DNA of 64,000 nucleotides, taken from NCBI RefSeq assembly GCF_003121845.1, contig NZ_QEWQ01000004.1, positions 162,943-226,942 on the forward strand, written 5' to 3'. Of this stretch, positions 27,887 to 37,429 are shown piece after piece (the stretch's first letter is position 1; each line of letters begins with the position of its first letter). Under the pieces are notes generated by a model. It ran no database searches. It was not told the DNA's origin and saw only the letters and a program-made list of their open reading frames with translations. A program made the translations under genes and the position numbers. Source of the stretch: Ignatzschineria ureiclastica. Its GTDB lineage: Bacteria; Pseudomonadota; Gammaproteobacteria; Cardiobacteriales; Wohlfahrtiimonadaceae.

Positions 27887-29611
27887 CTATGATGCTTGAT
27901 AGACCGTTTTTCCGCCAATGACGGTTTTGAGAATTTTGACATTCTCAATATCTTCTGGCGGATTGTCGAGTGGATTACGATCAAGAATGATGTAATCTGC
28001 GAGTTTTCCTGCTTCTAGAGAACCCACATATTGTTCTGCCCCTAACATATAGGCCGCTTCAATCGTTGCAGTGCGTAATACTTCGGTAATGGTAAGATCA
28101 CGATCGGTATCTAAGCGAGGATTATTCGGTGCTGCACCTTTACGAGTGACGGCCACTTTGAAGTCGTGCCACTCATCTAACGGATCGATAGGCCAGTCAC
28201 TACCAAAGGCAACTCTCACGCCGGCATCGATAAATTTACCGGCCGTTTCTAAATGTTCAAATCGTTCCTCCCCGAGAATATCCCGCATCTCATCGGCAAA
28301 TTCCTGCGTATAACCTGCCCATTGATATGAGAGGCAAGGGATGGCTTCTAAGGTTTTAAAGCGATCATATTGATGGGGTGCTGTGAGCTCATTATGGGCT
28401 AATGCAGGGCGAATATCTTTGCCGGGTAATCTATTACGCATTGATTCAATCGCATCGAGTGTGACTTCAATCGCACCATCGGCAACCGTATGCATATGAG
28501 GATGGAAGCCTTCTCGGCTCACTTCGGTAATAAGACCGGTCAGAATCTCATTAGGGTAGTAGAGATAACCTTTGTTATCAGATGGTTGCCAATTCGGCGC
28601 GTCTTTCGTGCCTACATTTTTGCGATAAGGGGCAAGAACGGAGGCGGTATTGATCGGTGATTGCATTACGCCGTCAACGAAGAACTTGGCGTGATGTATA
28701 AAGATGCCAGGTTCTACTTGCCATTGTGGATCGGTATAACGTGCAGCAAAGCGTTTCATCTCTGCCACTGCTTGCGGAATATCATTGATAGTTGGTGCTT
28801 TATCGGGGGTGATTTCTCTTGCACCAAAGAGGCGAATAGTGAGCTTTTTCTCATCTTTTAATGTGGTAAAAGCATCAAATTGTAAGGGAAGCGCGCGGGC
28901 ATCCATTACTGTAGTCACACCTTGACTATTGAGTAACTGCTGTACTTCTTCGGCGACAATGACAGCACTCTCTGGATCTAATACAGGAATACTATCAAAA
29001 GCGCGCATTGCCGGTGCATCTTCCATAATGCCATTCAGTGAGCCATCAGGATAACGGCGGATTGTACCATCTACTGGTGTTGGCGTATTCTCATCAATAT
29101 TAAAGAGCTCAAGCGCGCGGCTATTGGCCACTAAGGTATGGCAATCATTGGCAAAGAGAATCACCGGGCGTTTGGTGTCAAGCGTATCTAAATCTCGGCG
29201 TGTAATATCAGTGCCAAGGGGGAGAACCGCTTGGCGTAAAAATGCGCGTACTTGTAACCAATCATTTTCCCCTTTTTTAGGATCTTGATCGAGATAATCT
29301 TGGACAAATTTCAGCGTATCAGCAACGGTAAGACTCGCATAATCAAGGTTACATCCTGATAATTGTAATCCCCCCCAAAACGGATGAAGATGGGCATCAA
29401 TAATACCGGGCATCAGCATTTTACCAGCAAGGTCGATCATCTCTACATTTTGGGATTCTAATGTTTGTGATACCACTGATTTGACTGCTTCAAGTGCTCC
29501 TACTGCGGCGATTTTACCCTCTATAATGGCTATTGCCTCTGCAAGTGGCTGTTTTAGATCTGCCGTAAAGATTGGACCATTGTAATAAATTCGTGCTGCA
29601 GTAGATTGCAT
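27887..29611 (-). CDS. YtcJ-like metal-dependent amidohydrolase
   Basis: 574 residues of the Amidohydro_3 family. The N-terminal beta-sandwich (about 1-70) leads into MPGIIDAHLHPFWGG, with the HxH metal ligands. Later come HPHMHTVADGAI (metal-ligand His) and FGSDWPIDPLDEW with the catalytic Asp; ADYIILDRNPLDNP closes the sandwich. Such enzymes hydrolyse amide or related bonds; the substrate is unknown. There is no signal peptide, so the protein is cytosolic. GGAG lies eight bases before ATG 29611; the upstream TTG 29617 is rejected. It stands alone, next to a permease gene at 25704 that could supply its substrate, though the 0.8 kb repeat-filled gap argues against one operon. Confidence 0.88.
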   Translation of the reverse strand: MQSTAARIYYNGPIFTADLKQPLAEAIAIIEGKIAAVGALEAVKSVVSQTLESQNVEMIDLAGKMLMPGIIDAHLHPFWGGLQLSGCNLDYASLTVADTLKFVQDYLDQDPKKGENDWLQVRAFLRQAVLPLGTDITRRDLDTLDTKRPVILFANDCHTLVANSRALELFNIDENTPTPVDGTIRRYPDGSLNGIMEDAPAMRAFDSIPVLDPESAVIVAEEVQQLLNSQGVTTVMDARALPLQFDAFTTLKDEKKLTIRLFGAREITPDKAPTINDIPQAVAEMKRFAARYTDPQWQVEPGIFIHHAKFFVDGVMQSPINTASVLAPYRKNVGTKDAPNWQPSDNKGYLYYPNEILTGLITEVSREGFHPHMHTVADGAIEVTLDAIESMRNRLPGKDIRPALAHNELTAPHQYDRFKTLEAIPCLSYQWAGYTQEFADEMRDILGEERFEHLETAGKFIDAGVRVAFGSDWPIDPLDEWHDFKVAVTRKGAAPNNPRLDTDRDLTITEVLRTATIEAAYMLGAEQYVGSLEAGKLADYIILDRNPLDNPPEDIENVKILKTVIGGKTVYQAS

Positions 29612-29697
29612 CGTCAAGACTCCTTTAAAGTAATGAAACAGAGTAATTATTTGCTGATTATAAGTTGATTGCTAAAATGCTGATAATCATAGACAAA

Positions 29698-29721
29698 GTA
29701 AAAACGCTCCAATGGGAGCGT
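29698..29721 (-). terminator. Terminator after torD
   Basis: On the minus strand the 7-base stem ACGCTCC / GGAGCGT with a CATT loop is followed by TTTTTAC. It lies about 85 bases past the torD stop and 90 bases before the amidohydrolase start. Confidence 0.85.
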
Positions 29722-29805
29722 CCTAGATACATTCAATTGCATATAACAGATCTGCAAGATATGCACTTAGGTATGAGCTATCATACCCTTTTAGTGTTAG
29801 ATAAG

Positions 29806-30489
29806 CTATGCTTCTTCATTCAGATAGATTGTGAGTAATTGTCGATCTTCTTTAACATAGGCAAGTAATAGAGCCATTATGGCAGGATAGAATCTGCTTT
29901 TTACGGGGACATTTTCCCCTTTTGCCACAAATTGCGGCAACCAGCTTAAGAGCGCATCATCGATAAATTGAATTTGAGTTGTGGCGACTGTTGGTATCAT
30001 TGCCGGATCTTGTGATTGCGATTTACTATTCCACTTGGCAAGTACGGTGAGAATGACCGCAAGATGATCGGCAGGCTCATTGAATTGTTGATTGACTGTC
30101 AATTGATTATCAGCTAGCAATTTTTGCATTGCCGTTTCAATATGACCAAAGAGGTTTCCATCTTTTTCTAAATAGTGAGAAGCATAGGGAAGCGCCGCAC
30201 GTTTGGCATCTAAAAGAAAGAGAGCTGCAAAATCCGCTGCTAATTCTAATTGAATCTCTTTCTGTTCAGTACCAAGGTTTTCCCAATTTTGAATCGCCGC
30301 TTGTAGTGCGATGGTTTCGGTCTCAAAACCACTGTCATTGAAAAAGGTTAAGAGCGGGGTAATGGCTTCATTTTGATAAGCTTCGATTTGTGCTTCAGTG
30401 AGTTCTAATGCAAAGAGGGAAGCAAACCATTGATAAATCTCTGCGCGTCTTGCGGTTAAGGTTGGCCAAAGCGTGTTTATATCTGTCAT
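29806..30489 (-). CDS. torD: TorD chaperone for TMAO reductase
   Basis: Cytosolic chaperone that binds the TorA Tat signal and helps molybdenum cofactor insertion before export. 227 residues, all-helical TorD/DmsD family. Visible features are the N-terminal RAEIYQWFASLFALELT, ELAADFAALFLL, LPYASHYLEKDGNLFG with the conserved Y-S segment, and NEPADHLAVILTVLAKW with the E-P-DH motif. AAGGAT precedes the ATG. It lies downstream of torA, but a terminator-like hairpin and a 174-bp family A repeat lie in between (343-bp gap), so its expression may be uncoupled from torECA. Confidence 0.92.
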   Translation of the reverse strand: MTDINTLWPTLTARRAEIYQWFASLFALELTEAQIEAYQNEAITPLLTFFNDSGFETETIALQAAIQNWENLGTEQKEIQLELAADFAALFLLDAKRAALPYASHYLEKDGNLFGHIETAMQKLLADNQLTVNQQFNEPADHLAVILTVLAKWNSKSQSQDPAMIPTVATTQIQFIDDALLSWLPQFVAKGENVPVKSRFYPAIMALLLAYVKEDRQLLTIYLNEEA

Positions 30490-30537
30490 GTCAATCCTTT
30501 TTGAGATGAATGAGTTGAGGGCTGATTGTGCATTTTA

Positions 30538-30711
30538 TATAGTAAATTTGGTTTAAGAAAAATAGCTTTTAAACAGCTATTGTGGGGTTTTAAAAGAAGA
30601 TAAAACCTGACTTACCAACATTTGCAAGATGCCGGATAGAACAGCATTCTTGTCTCTTACAGCCGATGCGCCGGCATTTAAATGCGCTTCTTTTGAACCG
30701 ATATTACTATA
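30538..30711 (+). repeat. Family A repeat between torA and torD
   Basis: A 174-bp full-length copy starting TATAGTAAATTTGG and ending ACCGATATTACTATA, well conserved at both ends. It lies in what is a compact torAD junction in other bacteria. Confidence 0.9.
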
Positions 30712-30779
30712 GTGAGTATTTTTGAGGTGTTCCTATAGGGGCATTGATCATCAAGGATAGTGGGATCCCTAATAACTAG

Positions 30780-30807
30780 AAAGACAATGCCAGGTAGCAT
30801 TGTCTTT
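30780..30807 (-). terminator. Terminator-like hairpin after torA
   Basis: Perfect 11-base arms AAAGACAATGC / GCATTGTCTTT with a 6-base loop, 25 bases beyond the torA stop. The T-tract on the minus strand is short (TTTCTAG), so it may attenuate rather than fully stop transcription into torD. Confidence 0.6.
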
Positions 30808-30831
30808 TAAAGTTATTATGACATCTAGAAA

Positions 30832-33354
30832 TTATGATAATTCTTTGACGATATTGCCATCAGGATCTACCATTGTAGGACCACCAAAAGCGGTAACTCT
30901 TGGCGGAATACCTTCAAATTTCTCAAAGTCTACCACACAGGTATTCGCGCTTACTGCTTGCGCAAGTTTCGAGCTACCAATATCTTGCGTTAAAACATTC
31001 GCATCACCGTAGGTATCGAGTGAACCAATACGCTCATCGACAGGACCATACCAACCCCCTTCGTGGATACGTACGATTCCTTGCGGGTAATCATTGGATA
31101 AACGCGCGCCGGCCAATAATTGACCACGATCGTTAAAGACCCGAACAAGATCTCCTTCTTCAATCCCTTTACGCATTGCATCAATGGGGTTGATGTAGAT
31201 CGGTTCGCGATCTTGAACGGTATAGCGATCACGAGCACTATCGACTTCACACATTTGTGAGTGTAGACGTTTATCGGGGTGAATTGATTGTAACCAGAAT
31301 GGGAACTTATCAGATTTAGGGCCGCCATGTGAACGCTCAGATTTTTCCATCCAGATCGGATGACCTTTACAATCATCATAACCAAATGAGGCGATCTTAC
31401 GGCTATAAATCTCGATAAAACCAGATGGAGTACCCAGAGCATTAACCTCAGGATCTTCTCTAAAGGCGGCGTGTTGAACAAATGGTTTACCATCAGGGAA
31501 GAGTACATAGCCTTTTTCCCAGAACTCTTCAAAGGATGGCATATAGAAGCCTTTTTGAAGATTCTCGGCATAGCAATCATTGTAGAGTTTCTCAATCCAT
31601 TGCATCTCATTCATCCCTTGGCAGTACTCCTCTTCACGACCTAAGCGCTTCGCAAAGTCATACCAAATATCAAAATCAGAACGAGATTGATAGAGGGGAT
31701 CTACAAGTTTATGCATTGCAATAATACCGCGATTACAGTAAGTACCATACATATCAAGGTCATTACGCTCATAAGTAGTACATGCAGGTAAAACGATATC
31801 TGCAAATCGGCAGGTGGCTGTCCAGTTATAATCGATGGATACAATGGTTTCTAGCTCAAGATATTTACGTTTCATACGATTCTTATCTTGATGACGGGCC
31901 CAATGGTTTGAGCCTGAGAATACTGCCATTTTATACGCCGGCAATTTAATACGTTGACCATTAAAATCAATTTCTCGGCCATCAATTGCATCAATCGCTC
32001 GCGTTAATGGGATTACTGAAACAGCTCCCTTATAATCTTCACTCTCATATTTCGGTTTACGACCAAAATCGAGATTAAGTGGGAATGATGCCGGCATAGA
32101 AGCGCCTGTTGCCGTTACACCTGCACCACTATAGTTGTGTGAGTAGCTAATGCCGCCACCAGGAAGACCAATTTGACCTAGCATAGAAGCGATAATCGCG
32201 GCCATCCAGAAAGGCTGTTCCCCATGTTGATTACGCTGAATACCCCAGCCCACCATAATTTGTGTGCGTTTTGAGGCCATTAAGCGGGCAAGCTCACGAA
32301 TACGATCAGCCGGTACACCACAAATCGGTTCTGCCCACTCAGGGGTTTTCTCAACCATATCTTCTGTCTCCCCTTTGAGGTAAGGGAGGAAGAGTTCAAA
32401 ACCGACTGTATAAGTATCAATAAAGTCTTTATCGTAAAGATCTTCTTTCCATAAAGTATGCGCAATCGCTAATTGGAATGCCACATCCGTTAATGGATTG
32501 AGATACTGATGCTCTGATTTGAGGTATTTTTGTGTTTTAGTGACAACGGGATCAATTGAGATTACTTTCATCTCACCTTTCGCAATCTTATCTTTGATCT
32601 GCTCAAGGTAGATAAAGGATTCATGAGTCTCAGTATTCCAACCAATCTGCAAGTTTTTGATCGGATCCATTGCCCACATTACGAGAAGCTCGGTATTATC
32701 AACGATATATTCCCAAGAAGTTCCTTGGATATACACTTCAGTGGTTCCCATTACATAAGGCATAATGGTTTGACCGGCACCTGTAGAGTAATCCTGCATT
32801 GTACCTACACTATTCCCATGCATTTTGATGCCACGATGCATATGGTTACCACAGCTATGTACTTGACCGACAGAGCGCCAACCCACGTGACCACGCATCA
32901 AACCGCTTGGTCCATAAGTTTGTTGGATACGTTCCATTTCGTTATACATTAAATCTAAGGCTTGGTCCCAGCTTACGCGGACGAAACGGTTATCGCCCCG
33001 TTGACGGCGGTCACTATAATGACCATTTTTGAACCAATCTAAACGGACCATCGGATAACGTACCCGAGATGAGTTATAGATAATGCCGGGGATATTGTAG
33101 ATTAGATCAGATGGAAATTTGTCGAACTCAAAAGGTACGACTTCCGTCACTTTATTACCGACTACTTTAGCTCGAAATGCGCCCCAGTGCGAGCCGGAGA
33201 ATTTCCAATTATCGAGAATAGCACGTTCAACATTCTCAGCATTTTGAGCTGTAACAACGTTATTGCCATTCGCTAAAGCGATAGGGGCTACTAAAGTTCC
33301 TGCAGAGATCGCAGAGAGTGCTTTTAGAAAGCCACGACGTGAATGATGTTTCAT
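30832..33354 (-). CDS. torA: Trimethylamine-N-oxide reductase, periplasmic molybdoenzyme (TorA)
   Basis: Terminal reductase of anaerobic TMAO respiration. 840 residues, DMSO-reductase family. The N-terminus HHSRRGFLKALSA is a twin-arginine export signal, cleaved near ALANG (about residue 29). The body follows E. coli TorA: SGSHWGAFRAKV, RYPMVRLDWFKNGHYSDRRQ, RGDNRFVRVSWDQALD, the molybdenum-ligand Ser in DYSTGAGQ, VISIDPVVTKT, GQIGLPGGG and RSHGGPKSDKFPFWLQSIHP. There is no Fe-S motif at the N-terminus, as expected for TorA. GGAG is eight bases before the ATG. It receives electrons from TorC, encoded immediately upstream, and is matured by TorD. Confidence 0.96.
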   Translation of the reverse strand: MKHHSRRGFLKALSAISAGTLVAPIALANGNNVVTAQNAENVERAILDNWKFSGSHWGAFRAKVVGNKVTEVVPFEFDKFPSDLIYNIPGIIYNSSRVRYPMVRLDWFKNGHYSDRRQRGDNRFVRVSWDQALDLMYNEMERIQQTYGPSGLMRGHVGWRSVGQVHSCGNHMHRGIKMHGNSVGTMQDYSTGAGQTIMPYVMGTTEVYIQGTSWEYIVDNTELLVMWAMDPIKNLQIGWNTETHESFIYLEQIKDKIAKGEMKVISIDPVVTKTQKYLKSEHQYLNPLTDVAFQLAIAHTLWKEDLYDKDFIDTYTVGFELFLPYLKGETEDMVEKTPEWAEPICGVPADRIRELARLMASKRTQIMVGWGIQRNQHGEQPFWMAAIIASMLGQIGLPGGGISYSHNYSGAGVTATGASMPASFPLNLDFGRKPKYESEDYKGAVSVIPLTRAIDAIDGREIDFNGQRIKLPAYKMAVFSGSNHWARHQDKNRMKRKYLELETIVSIDYNWTATCRFADIVLPACTTYERNDLDMYGTYCNRGIIAMHKLVDPLYQSRSDFDIWYDFAKRLGREEEYCQGMNEMQWIEKLYNDCYAENLQKGFYMPSFEEFWEKGYVLFPDGKPFVQHAAFREDPEVNALGTPSGFIEIYSRKIASFGYDDCKGHPIWMEKSERSHGGPKSDKFPFWLQSIHPDKRLHSQMCEVDSARDRYTVQDREPIYINPIDAMRKGIEEGDLVRVFNDRGQLLAGARLSNDYPQGIVRIHEGGWYGPVDERIGSLDTYGDANVLTQDIGSSKLAQAVSANTCVVDFEKFEGIPPRVTAFGGPTMVDPDGNIVKELS

Positions 33355-33400
33355 TTTTGACTCCTTAAAATGGATAGATCTATAGGATCTTGCAAATCGG

Positions 33401-34591
33401 TTACTCAGCTTGATTACTTCTTGTTGAATGAAGTTGTAGATATTTCAAGATTAGTGAAGCACTATCTTTATCTAAGTTGGTAAAGCCGACCATTCCATTG
33501 AAAATACCAGGCCATGTATTAGTATCGAATTGATCTACTAATGGTTGTTGGTGACAAACACTACAGCTTGCGTTGTAGCTAGTATCTGCAAATGTCCAAA
33601 GCGGTGTTGCATCTTCGATTAAGCCACCATTTTTGACCCAAGCAGAACCTTTGACTTTTTGCCATTCAAGACCAGTCAGCGGATCTTCTCTTGTTTCTAA
33701 TACTTCAACATATTCATTGTTTTGCGCCATCTCTTTATCAAGGATGACACTCATGATATTTAGACCGAAATCTTCATACCAAACGCGACCATAACCTTTA
33801 TTTTTACGCCATAATTCAAATTCAACTAACTCAGCATCCCCTTTTTTATCAAGGACTTTAACAGCCGTTGCTGTTTCGATTGAACCAATAGGGTTTTGAA
33901 GTTTCTCATCGAGATAGAGCGGTTGCGGTAAAACGTTATAGTACTCATGATTTGCACTTGTTTTGGTCTTATGGGCAGTGGCCATAATGTCATCTAAACC
34001 AGGATCACGAAGACGTTCAACTTTCGGTAATTGATGGGCAATACCTTTATGACATTCGATACAGCTAATATTCCGTTCAGCTGCGCTCTTCATCTCCATT
34101 TGTGCCATGATATTCATTTTGTCAAAATCCATATGTTGGTAATCATGACAAGAGCGACACTCTTTAGAACCGTTTGCATTCATACGATCCCACTCTCTTT
34201 GCGCTAATACTAAGCGTTTATCGAGGAATTTTTCTCGTGTACCGATATCGCCGGTAATATGTGACCAAACTTCACGGCTTGCTTGCATTTTACGCGCAAT
34301 TTTATCGGTAAAGTTGTGCGGAACGTGACAATCTGCACAGTAAGCTCTCACACCTGTTCTATTTTTGAAGTGAACAGTCTCTTGTAATTCTGGGTAGACA
34401 TTATCGCCCATCGTGTGACAGCTGATACAGAATGCTTCGGAGTTAGTATATTTAAGCCCCGTATCAAAAGCATTCCAAAAGAGGATACCGGCAATAAAGC
34501 CCCCAGTAACCAACACGCCTAATCCAATTCGCATACTCGGGCGGAGGAATAGATTATAGAGCGCTTGTTTGATGCGTTTAAATGTTTCCAT
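33401..34591 (-). CDS. torC: Pentaheme c-type cytochrome of TMAO respiration (TorC)
   Basis: Membrane-anchored quinol dehydrogenase passing electrons to TorA. 396 residues. One transmembrane anchor lies at about residues 17-40. Four CXXCH sites in the NapC/NirT-type domain are seen as CISCHTMG, CADCHVPH, CRSCHDYQ and CIECHKGI. A fifth, CSVCHQQP, lies in the C-terminal domain that is specific to TorC and missing from NapC (about 200 residues). Length and heme count match TorC of E. coli (390). GGAG precedes the ATG by about ten bases. It lies 46 bases upstream of torA and about 180 downstream of torE. Confidence 0.95.
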   Translation of the reverse strand: METFKRIKQALYNLFLRPSMRIGLGVLVTGGFIAGILFWNAFDTGLKYTNSEAFCISCHTMGDNVYPELQETVHFKNRTGVRAYCADCHVPHNFTDKIARKMQASREVWSHITGDIGTREKFLDKRLVLAQREWDRMNANGSKECRSCHDYQHMDFDKMNIMAQMEMKSAAERNISCIECHKGIAHQLPKVERLRDPGLDDIMATAHKTKTSANHEYYNVLPQPLYLDEKLQNPIGSIETATAVKVLDKKGDAELVEFELWRKNKGYGRVWYEDFGLNIMSVILDKEMAQNNEYVEVLETREDPLTGLEWQKVKGSAWVKNGGLIEDATPLWTFADTSYNASCSVCHQQPLVDQFDTNTWPGIFNGMVGFTNLDKDSASLILKYLQLHSTRSNQAE

Positions 34592-34769
34592 TTAACGACT
34601 CCTTTAAAAACAGTGATGTAACTAAAAAGATCTAATAAAAAGTGACTATGCAAATTTGATAGGCGATGAAATGAATAATCACAATCTATAAAAATAATTA
34701 ACTATTAAGTTAATATTATTGGATTAATAGTGTAGTGATACCGCTATCAAGATCTAATCACAGTGGTTA

Positions 34770-34943
34770 TTAAACAGGAGGGCCCCAGAAGAGAAGTTGC
34801 ATAAACCAGATAAAGAAGCCATAAGCTCCAATTGCGCACACAGCAAGAATGGGCAGTATGATGACTGCTAATAGTAGAAAGCTACGCCACTCTTCAAGCT
34901 TGGGGGGGATCTTTTTACTATCTTCTGTATAACTTTTTTTCAT
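34770..34943 (-). CDS. torE: TorE/NapE-family small membrane protein
   Basis: 57 residues, read directly from the sequence: ATG at 34941-34943, stop at 34770-34772. It has a charged N-terminus (MKKSYTEDSKKIPPKLEEW) and one long hydrophobic helix containing AVIILPILAVC and GAYGFFIWFMQLLFWGPP. The GxYGFxxWxxQLLFGPP-like ending is the signature of NapE/TorE proteins. A torE-torC-torA-torD order is known from Shewanella. Function is unknown; it is thought to accompany the quinol-oxidising cytochrome. Location upstream of torC on the same strand supports the call. Confidence 0.88.
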   Translation of the reverse strand: MKKSYTEDSKKIPPKLEEWRSFLLLAVIILPILAVCAIGAYGFFIWFMQLLFWGPPV

Positions 34944-35454
34944 TGTATGTCCCTACAAAAAGATGATTATAATTTTTATTTGAAAGCCATTATTTATAAG
35001 CCTAAATGACTAGAATAATCATAACCAAAAACAGTACTTATAGATAATACTATTTAATTATAAAAATTGATATAAGCCAATTTTTATTGAATATTGATAT
35101 ATAAATATATTTAAATCTTATATTGTCTATTGTAAACAGTAGGTTAGGGTTTGTGCTGGTTGAAAATAAAGTGGAAAATAGCTGTTTTTCAGGGGTTTTT
35201 ATTAAATATGAGTCATTTTTTATTATTAATAGTAAATCCATTAATTACTAATTGTAAAAAATTCAGGGAATCTTAGGGGAATAATAAGAATTATGATGAC
35301 TATAGGTTCATCGGCAAGACGATCCTATTTTGATAAAAGTGTAGTATTCCTAGCTACAAGGTCAGATATTTAATTCCTCTTGGGAGAACATAACTTGATA
35401 GAAATAAAAGAGTTATAAATTCAAGAAGTAGTTTTGATATTCTTTAGATTCAAC
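34944..35454. other. Very AT-rich 510-bp promoter region of tor operon
   Basis: No supported gene. A 63-codon minus-strand frame at 35050-35241 is built of Ile, Asn, Tyr and Lys codons from AT-rich DNA and looks spurious. The tor promoter should lie here. I could not pick out convincing TorR boxes or an FNR dyad. Confidence 0.5.
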
Positions 35455-35456
35455 AA

Positions 35457-35490
35457 AAAAACGCAAAGGTCATTACAACCTTTGCGTTTT
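35457..35490 (-). terminator. Terminator after opuAC
   Basis: Stem AAAACGCAAAGGT / ACCTTTGCGTTTT with a 7-base loop and T/A-rich flanks on both sides, about 60 bases beyond the opuAC stop. It can act in both directions. Confidence 0.85.
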
Positions 35491-35550
35491 GTTTAACGGT
35501 ATTTTATACACTTACTGCCTATGGATATTAACCGTTATATAAAATATGTT

Positions 35551-36396
35551 CTATTGAAACCAAGCGTCGATTTCAGCTTTGTGGAGCTCATAGAATTTTT
35601 TCGCGCCTGCTTGCGGGTTGCGGTCATCTTCGCCCACTAAGCGCATTAATTCGTGGAGCTGATCTGAATTGAGTTGGAACTTCTCGAAAAAGGCTGCAAC
35701 CTCAGGACGATCGGCTTTAAAGTTTTGACGTGAAAGAATACGGATCTCTTCTTTAGGGAAGAGGTTTTTAGGGTCTTCTAATAGTTTAAGATCATAGATA
35801 TCCCACATATAATGAGGTTTCCAAGCTGTGATGATAATCGGCTCATTTGCTGCAACTGCTCGGCGAAGTTCTGCCATCATTGAGCTTTCTGATGAGGTGA
35901 TCTGAGTATAATCAAGCGGATATTGCTCAATCGCTTTAATGGTATTGCCGTGAAGACCTGCGCCGGCGCCGATACCATAGATTTTGCCATCAAACATTGC
36001 ACGATTTTCATTAAGTTCCTCAATAGAATTGATATCGACATAAGTGGGAACGGCTAAACCTGAGCTTGCATCATCGAAGACCACGCCAATTGTCTCTAAT
36101 TTATCGCCAAAGCGTTTCCAGTAATCCGCGTGAGTATTAGGAAGCCAAGCATCAAGATAGAGATCCGCATCGCCTTTCGCTAATGTCGCATAGAGCGGAC
36201 CTGGTTCGATCAGGGTTGTTTCTACCGCAATGCCCTTATCGGTTAAGACATACTCTGCAAGATTGGTCATTGCTACGCCCTCAGCCCAGCTGGGATAGAG
36301 GATTTTGACAGGTTTTTCGCTGGTATCCGGTGAGCACGCTGCGAGCGTGAAGATTGAAAATGCAGTAATTGCAATTGTTTTAAATAATTTATTCAT
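35551..36396 (-). CDS. opuAC: Glycine betaine/proline ABC transporter substrate-binding lipoprotein
   Basis: 281 residues. The signal peptide ends in the lipobox LAAC (Cys 21), so the protein is a lipoprotein exposed to the periplasm. The OpuAC fold is shown by KILYPSWAEGVAMTNLAEYVL, VETTLIEPGPLYATLAKGDADLYLDAWLPNTHADYW, GLAVPTYVDINSIEELN, IITAWKPHYMWDIYDLK. Tryptophans in PSWAEG, DAWLP and AWKPH are likely aromatic-cage residues for the quaternary amine. Which osmoprotectant (glycine betaine, proline betaine or carnitine) is bound cannot be told. Third gene of an opuAA-AB-AC operon, 149 bases after the permease; AGGAT precedes the ATG. Confidence 0.93.
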   Translation of the reverse strand: MNKLFKTIAITAFSIFTLAACSPDTSEKPVKILYPSWAEGVAMTNLAEYVLTDKGIAVETTLIEPGPLYATLAKGDADLYLDAWLPNTHADYWKRFGDKLETIGVVFDDASSGLAVPTYVDINSIEELNENRAMFDGKIYGIGAGAGLHGNTIKAIEQYPLDYTQITSSESSMMAELRRAVAANEPIIITAWKPHYMWDIYDLKLLEDPKNLFPKEEIRILSRQNFKADRPEVAAFFEKFQLNSDQLHELMRLVGEDDRNPQAGAKKFYELHKAEIDAWFQ

Positions 36397-36545
36397 ATTA
36401 AATCCTATAGGTTCCTCTAAGCATTGCTTATTTGAAATCGCCGATCTTTCTTATTCAGTAAAGTGTATGGATCTAAAAGACCGGCGGGATAGTGAATAGG
36501 GATTCATCTCAAAGATGAAGTGAAGAATAGTGATAAATAGGGATA

Positions 36546-37427
36546 TTACTGTGAAGCTTTATCGGTGTTACCAATCGCTTGGGTAATACGGTCCAGGATA
36601 ATCGCTAAGATCACGATTGAAAGACCCGCTTCAAAGCCAAGAGCCATATCTGCTTGTTGGATACTGGCATAGACACTTTCCCCTAAACCGCCGGCACCGA
36701 CCATTGAACAGATCACTACCATTGAGAGCGCTAACATAATGGTTTGATTCACACCGGCAAGAATCGTGGGCATTGCTAATGGAATCTGCACTTTGTAGAG
36801 CATCTGTGAATTAGTACAACCAAAGGCTAAAGAGGCTTCGATAATATCTTCTGGCACTTTCTGAATCCCGAGGGTTGTCATACGAACCGCTGGTGGCAGT
36901 GAGAAGATCACGGTAGCTAATACGCCGGGAACATCCCCAACCGAGAAGAAGAGAATCGCCGGAATTAAGTAGACGAATGCCGGCATTGTCTGCATAAAGT
37001 CAAGAATAGGGCGCACAACCGCATCTGTTTTTGGACTTTTCGCACAGATAATTCCAAGCGGAATACCGATAATAAGAATGATAATGGTAGAGACCAAGAC
37101 TAATACTAATGTATCGATTAATTGTCCCCAGAATCCCATTGCATAAATTAAGAGTAGTCCAATAATGACAAAGATGGGAAGCCCGAAGCTCTTCTTATAA
37201 TGCTTCACATTCTCTTTAAAACCGCGAATGCCGGTCATAGCGAAAAATGCAAGTAGCGTAATAATTGCAATCATTACAAAAGGTGGGATTGCACCGAGCG
37301 CTATTTGTAAGGATTTAACAGAGTTTCCAATGATCAGTGTAACTTGTTCGAAGAATGGGCGACCGACTGTTGAGAGCCAATCGACAAATTGTTCGACATA
37401 TTTTCCAATTTCTAAATTTGTCCCCAT
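36546..37427 (-). CDS. opuAB: Glycine betaine/proline ABC transporter permease
   Basis: 293 residues with about seven hydrophobic segments between residues 45 and 285. The binding-protein-dependent permease signature is in the EAA loop region, DIIEASLAFGCTNSQMLYKVQIPLAMPTI. Other landmarks are GIPLGIICAKSP, LDFMQTMPAFVYLIPAILFF and IVICSMVGAGGLGESVYASIQQ, all characteristic of ProW/OpuAB. The N-terminal amphipathic stretch (about residues 1-40) resembles the ProW extension but is shorter. It starts two bases after the opuAA stop, giving coupled translation. Confidence 0.95.
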   Translation of the reverse strand: MGTNLEIGKYVEQFVDWLSTVGRPFFEQVTLIIGNSVKSLQIALGAIPPFVMIAIITLLAFFAMTGIRGFKENVKHYKKSFGLPIFVIIGLLLIYAMGFWGQLIDTLVLVLVSTIIILIIGIPLGIICAKSPKTDAVVRPILDFMQTMPAFVYLIPAILFFSVGDVPGVLATVIFSLPPAVRMTTLGIQKVPEDIIEASLAFGCTNSQMLYKVQIPLAMPTILAGVNQTIMLALSMVVICSMVGAGGLGESVYASIQQADMALGFEAGLSIVILAIILDRITQAIGNTDKASQ

Positions 37428-37429
37428 TA

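Noticed and set aside
35050-35241. 63-codon minus-strand frame in the tor upstream region
   Set aside because: Composition is that of AT-rich DNA (Ile, Asn, Lys, Tyr, Phe), with no ribosome site and no family resemblance; it lies where the tor promoter is expected.
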